NCBI GenBank assembly: GCA_003541985.1
Contig: DPLM01000165.1
Coordinates: 1 to 7,243 of the forward strand
Direction of reading: 5' to 3'
Length of the DNA: 7,243 nt
Source: Deltaproteobacteria bacterium
GTDB taxonomy: Bacteria > SAR324 > NAC60-12
Positions 5,114-7,243 of this stretch are shown here, one piece after another. The position numbers and the translations under genes are program-made. The notes below the pieces were generated by a model. It saw only the letters and a list, made by a program, of their open reading frames with translations. It did no database searches and was not told the DNA's origin. The first letter of the stretch is position 1, and the number at the start of each line of letters is the position of its first letter.

Positions 5114-6547
5114 ATGCCCCTTCGCATAACTAACAGTCTGAGTAGACAAAAAGAAGACTTTGAAACCGTGCTGCCGGGTCACGTCGGTCTATACGTCTGT
5201 GGTCCCACAGTTTATGGTGATCCTCACCTAGGCCATGCCAAGACCTATGTCAGTTTCGATGTGATCGTACGCTACCTCCGGTTCTGTGGCTACACGGTGA
5301 CCTACGTCCAAAATATCACGGATGTAGGTCATCTTGTTGGAGATGAAGACGATGGTGCCGACAAAGTGCAGCAAAAAGCCCGAGAAATCAACCGCCAGCC
5401 GATGGCGATTGTAGAGCACTACACCTGTCGGCACTTTGCGATGATGGACCAGTTACAGGTTCAGAGACCTGATATCTCGCCACGGGCAACGGGACATATT
5501 CCGGAGCAGCTACAGTTGATTGAAACACTACTCTCTCAGGGGAAAGCCTACGAACGGGACGGGTCGATCTACTTTGACGTTTCTCAGGATTCCGGATACG
5601 GCATTCTCTCCGGTCGTAAGGGAGAAGATATGCTGAGTGGTACTCGGGTAGCTGTGCGTAGTGAAAAAAAAGATCCTCGGGACTTTGCACTCTGGAAGCA
5701 TGCAGAACCCAGCCATCTGATGCGCTGGCGAGACTGTCTGGGTCAAGAAGGATTTCCTGGATGGCATACGGAATGTGTTGCCATGAGCATGCGCTATTTG
5801 GGCAATGCTTTTGACATTCATGGTGGAGGCATGGATCTCAAGTTCCCCCATCATGAATGTGAGCTAGCCCAGGCAAGAGCGCTTGGCCATGACTACGCAC
5901 GCTACTGGCTACATGCCAACCTTCTGACGATCAACGGCCAGAAAATGGCCAAGTCCCTAGGAAATTTTATCACACTGGAAGACGCGTTTAAGACACACGA
6001 TCCATTGGTACTCCGCTACTTCATTGTTGCAGGACACTATGGCTCTGTGCTGGACTTCAGTGATTCTGCTCTGCAAGGCGCAGAGACTTCCCTGCAGCGC
6101 CTGCAACAAACCGTTAGGACCCTACAGCGCAAGATTCCCACAGGATTTTCTGCTCCTGGCCAGTATCTTCAGCATTACCGCGAGCGATTCTGCGAGGCAA
6201 TGGATGATGACTTCTCCACACCACAAGCTCTTGCCGTACTCTTCGAAATAATCCATGAAGTCCACCACCTGCTTCAACAAGACAACACTGCGACAGAAGT
6301 ATTCGCTGATGCGCTGAACCTGCTCCAACAATTAGCTGGTGATGTCTTAGGACTACTCCCAGAGACAGAGTTAACCACTAACAATCCAGAATTGCTTGAG
6401 CAGACCATTAATCTGCTCATGGAACTACGTCGTGACTTCCGTCAGCAGAAAGACTTTGTTCGAGCAGACCTGATTCGCCAACGACTACAAGAGCTGGGAA
6501 TTGAGATACAGGACAGCAAGGACGGCACTGCCTGGGAAATTTCCTAA
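5114..6547 (+). CDS. cysS: Cysteinyl-tRNA synthetase
   Basis: This cytoplasmic class I aminoacyl-tRNA synthetase charges tRNA-Cys with cysteine using ATP. The 477-residue product is full length for the family (E. coli 461). Key motifs: LYVCGPTVYGDPHLGHA (26-42), with the HIGH signature as HLGH (38-41) and zinc ligand C29; FPGWHTECVAMS (214-225) with C221; DIHGGGMDLKFPHHECE (234-250) with zinc ligands H246 and E250; and the KMSKS loop as KMAKS (277-281). The C-terminus has the helical-bundle DALR-type region with FSTPQALAVLFE (367-378). The closing segment ADLIRQRLQELGIEIQDSKDGTAWEI is typical. All catalytic and zinc residues are present, so it should be active. The ATG at 5114 fits the family N-terminus (MPLRITNSLSRQKEDF) but has no clear ribosome-binding site. 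The ABC exporter gene follows after 18 bases, probably co-transcribed. Confidence 0.97.
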   Translation: MPLRITNSLSRQKEDFETVLPGHVGLYVCGPTVYGDPHLGHAKTYVSFDVIVRYLRFCGYTVTYVQNITDVGHLVGDEDDGADKVQQKAREINRQPMAIVEHYTCRHFAMMDQLQVQRPDISPRATGHIPEQLQLIETLLSQGKAYERDGSIYFDVSQDSGYGILSGRKGEDMLSGTRVAVRSEKKDPRDFALWKHAEPSHLMRWRDCLGQEGFPGWHTECVAMSMRYLGNAFDIHGGGMDLKFPHHECELAQARALGHDYARYWLHANLLTINGQKMAKSLGNFITLEDAFKTHDPLVLRYFIVAGHYGSVLDFSDSALQGAETSLQRLQQTVRTLQRKIPTGFSAPGQYLQHYRERFCEAMDDDFSTPQALAVLFEIIHEVHHLLQQDNTATEVFADALNLLQQLAGDVLGLLPETELTTNNPELLEQTINLLMELRRDFRQQKDFVRADLIRQRLQELGIEIQDSKDGTAWEIS

Positions 6548-6565
6548 ATTTTTAAATAAAGCTGC

Positions 6566-7243
6566 ATGAGTTCCTGGACCCCTTCACACAAAAACATTTA
6601 TCTTCGCTTGTGGCGTCTGATCTCTCCCTTCAAGGGATGGGTCCTATTCAGCATCCTCTGCATGGGCGGCTATAACATTTTCTCCGCAGCGCCTGCATAC
6701 TATGCTAAGGACATCGTCGATGCGCTGGCCTACGGTAACAAACCTGAGCTTAGTCAATTTTTTCTGGTAGGCTTTGGTCTGATTCTGATTTTTTTCTTCA
6801 AAGGCGCCTTCCACTTTGGAAACAACTATGGGTTGGGTCACTTAATCCAAAAGTTGTTGGCCAGGCTGCGTCAGGATCTCTTCGATCACCTGCTCACACT
6901 CAGTTTTTCCTTCTATTCTCGCTCCAAGACCGGCGACTTGATGTCGCGCTTCACCAATGATCTCAACACCTTCCAGAATACGTTACATATTGGAGTGACC
7001 GGGCCTTTTCGTGATTTCCCGCAAATATTTTTACTGCTAGGCCTGATGCTCTACCGTAGCTGGGAATTGTCACTCACCACACTGGTCATCATTCCAATCG
7101 CACTCTACTTCATTCAAATCTTTGGCAAGCGCAACAGCGAAGCTGTTAATGATCGGCAACTGAGTTTTAGTGACCTGAGTACTCTGCTGATGGAGACAAT
7201 CTCAGGAATTCGTATCGTCAAAGCTTTCGGGATGGAAAAATAT
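6566..7243 (+). CDS. ABC exporter of the MsbA/ABCB type, N-terminal membrane domain (cut by window edge)
   Basis: The frame is open from ATG 6566 to the end of the window (226 codons). An in-frame TAA nine bases upstream makes this the first possible start. The sequence is the type 1 ABC exporter membrane domain: an elbow helix and first span (SPFKGWVLFSIL, 20-31), a second span (64-82), the signature LARLRQDLFDHLLTLSFSFYSRSKTGDLMSRFTNDLNTFQ (98-137), two more spans (about 152-163 and 168-186), and the start of the long cytoplasmic helix, LMETISGIRIVKAFGMEKY (208-226). This closely resembles lipid A/lipid flippases of the MsbA group, which move lipid across the inner membrane with ATP as homodimers. 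The ATPase domain with Walker A, signature and Walker B lies beyond the window. MsbA proper versus another half-size ABCB exporter cannot be decided. It follows cysS by 18 bases without an obvious ribosome-binding site. Confidence 0.9.
   Translation, partial: MSSWTPSHKNIYLRLWRLISPFKGWVLFSILCMGGYNIFSAAPAYYAKDIVDALAYGNKPELSQFFLVGFGLILIFFFKGAFHFGNNYGLGHLIQKLLARLRQDLFDHLLTLSFSFYSRSKTGDLMSRFTNDLNTFQNTLHIGVTGPFRDFPQIFLLLGLMLYRSWELSLTTLVIIPIALYFIQIFGKRNSEAVNDRQLSFSDLSTLLMETISGIRIVKAFGMEKY

Overview
The window looks like ordinary chromosome from a Gram-negative bacterium. It encodes an outer-membrane beta-barrel protein, a lipoprotein and an MsbA-type lipid exporter, all of which imply an outer membrane. 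The taxon cannot be fixed from the sequence alone. CysRS and HemJ read most like versions I associate with Bacteroidota-type lineages, and most starts lack a clear Shine-Dalgarno sequence, which would fit. A monofunctional hisB, not fused to a phosphatase, argues against the classical Bacteroidetes/enterobacterial fused form. I would leave it at a Gram-negative, possibly environmental, lineage. I see no insertion sequence, phage gene, CRISPR array, tRNA or rRNA.

Left half, minus strand (positions 3745 down to 1): five genes in one direction. They are hemJ (heme biosynthesis, inner membrane), a small helical-repeat lipoprotein, a 527-residue outer-membrane porin-like barrel, hisB and the first 18 codons of hisH. 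Gaps are 61, 68 and 13 bases, then a 4-base ATGA overlap, so one transcript is plausible. An imperfect hairpin sits between the lipoprotein and porin genes. The hisB and hisH products act in histidine synthesis. The lipoprotein and porin are envelope proteins with no obvious functional tie to histidine or heme.

Centre (3746-4219): a 474-base divergent intergenic region with several short inverted repeats. The best is a 19-base near-palindrome five bases upstream of the hemJ start.

Right half, plus strand: an unrecognised 186-residue soluble helical protein, then a 333-base gap containing a perfect 10-base inverted repeat and a doubtful antisense membrane ORF. cysS (cysteinyl-tRNA synthetase) follows. 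After 18 bases comes an ABC exporter of the MsbA/ABCB type, cut by the window edge after 226 codons, before its ATPase domain.

I found no convincing new multi-gene system. The points most worth a second look are the operon-like association of hemJ, lipoprotein, porin and his genes, the unknown 186-residue protein, and the dyad elements upstream of hemJ and cysS.
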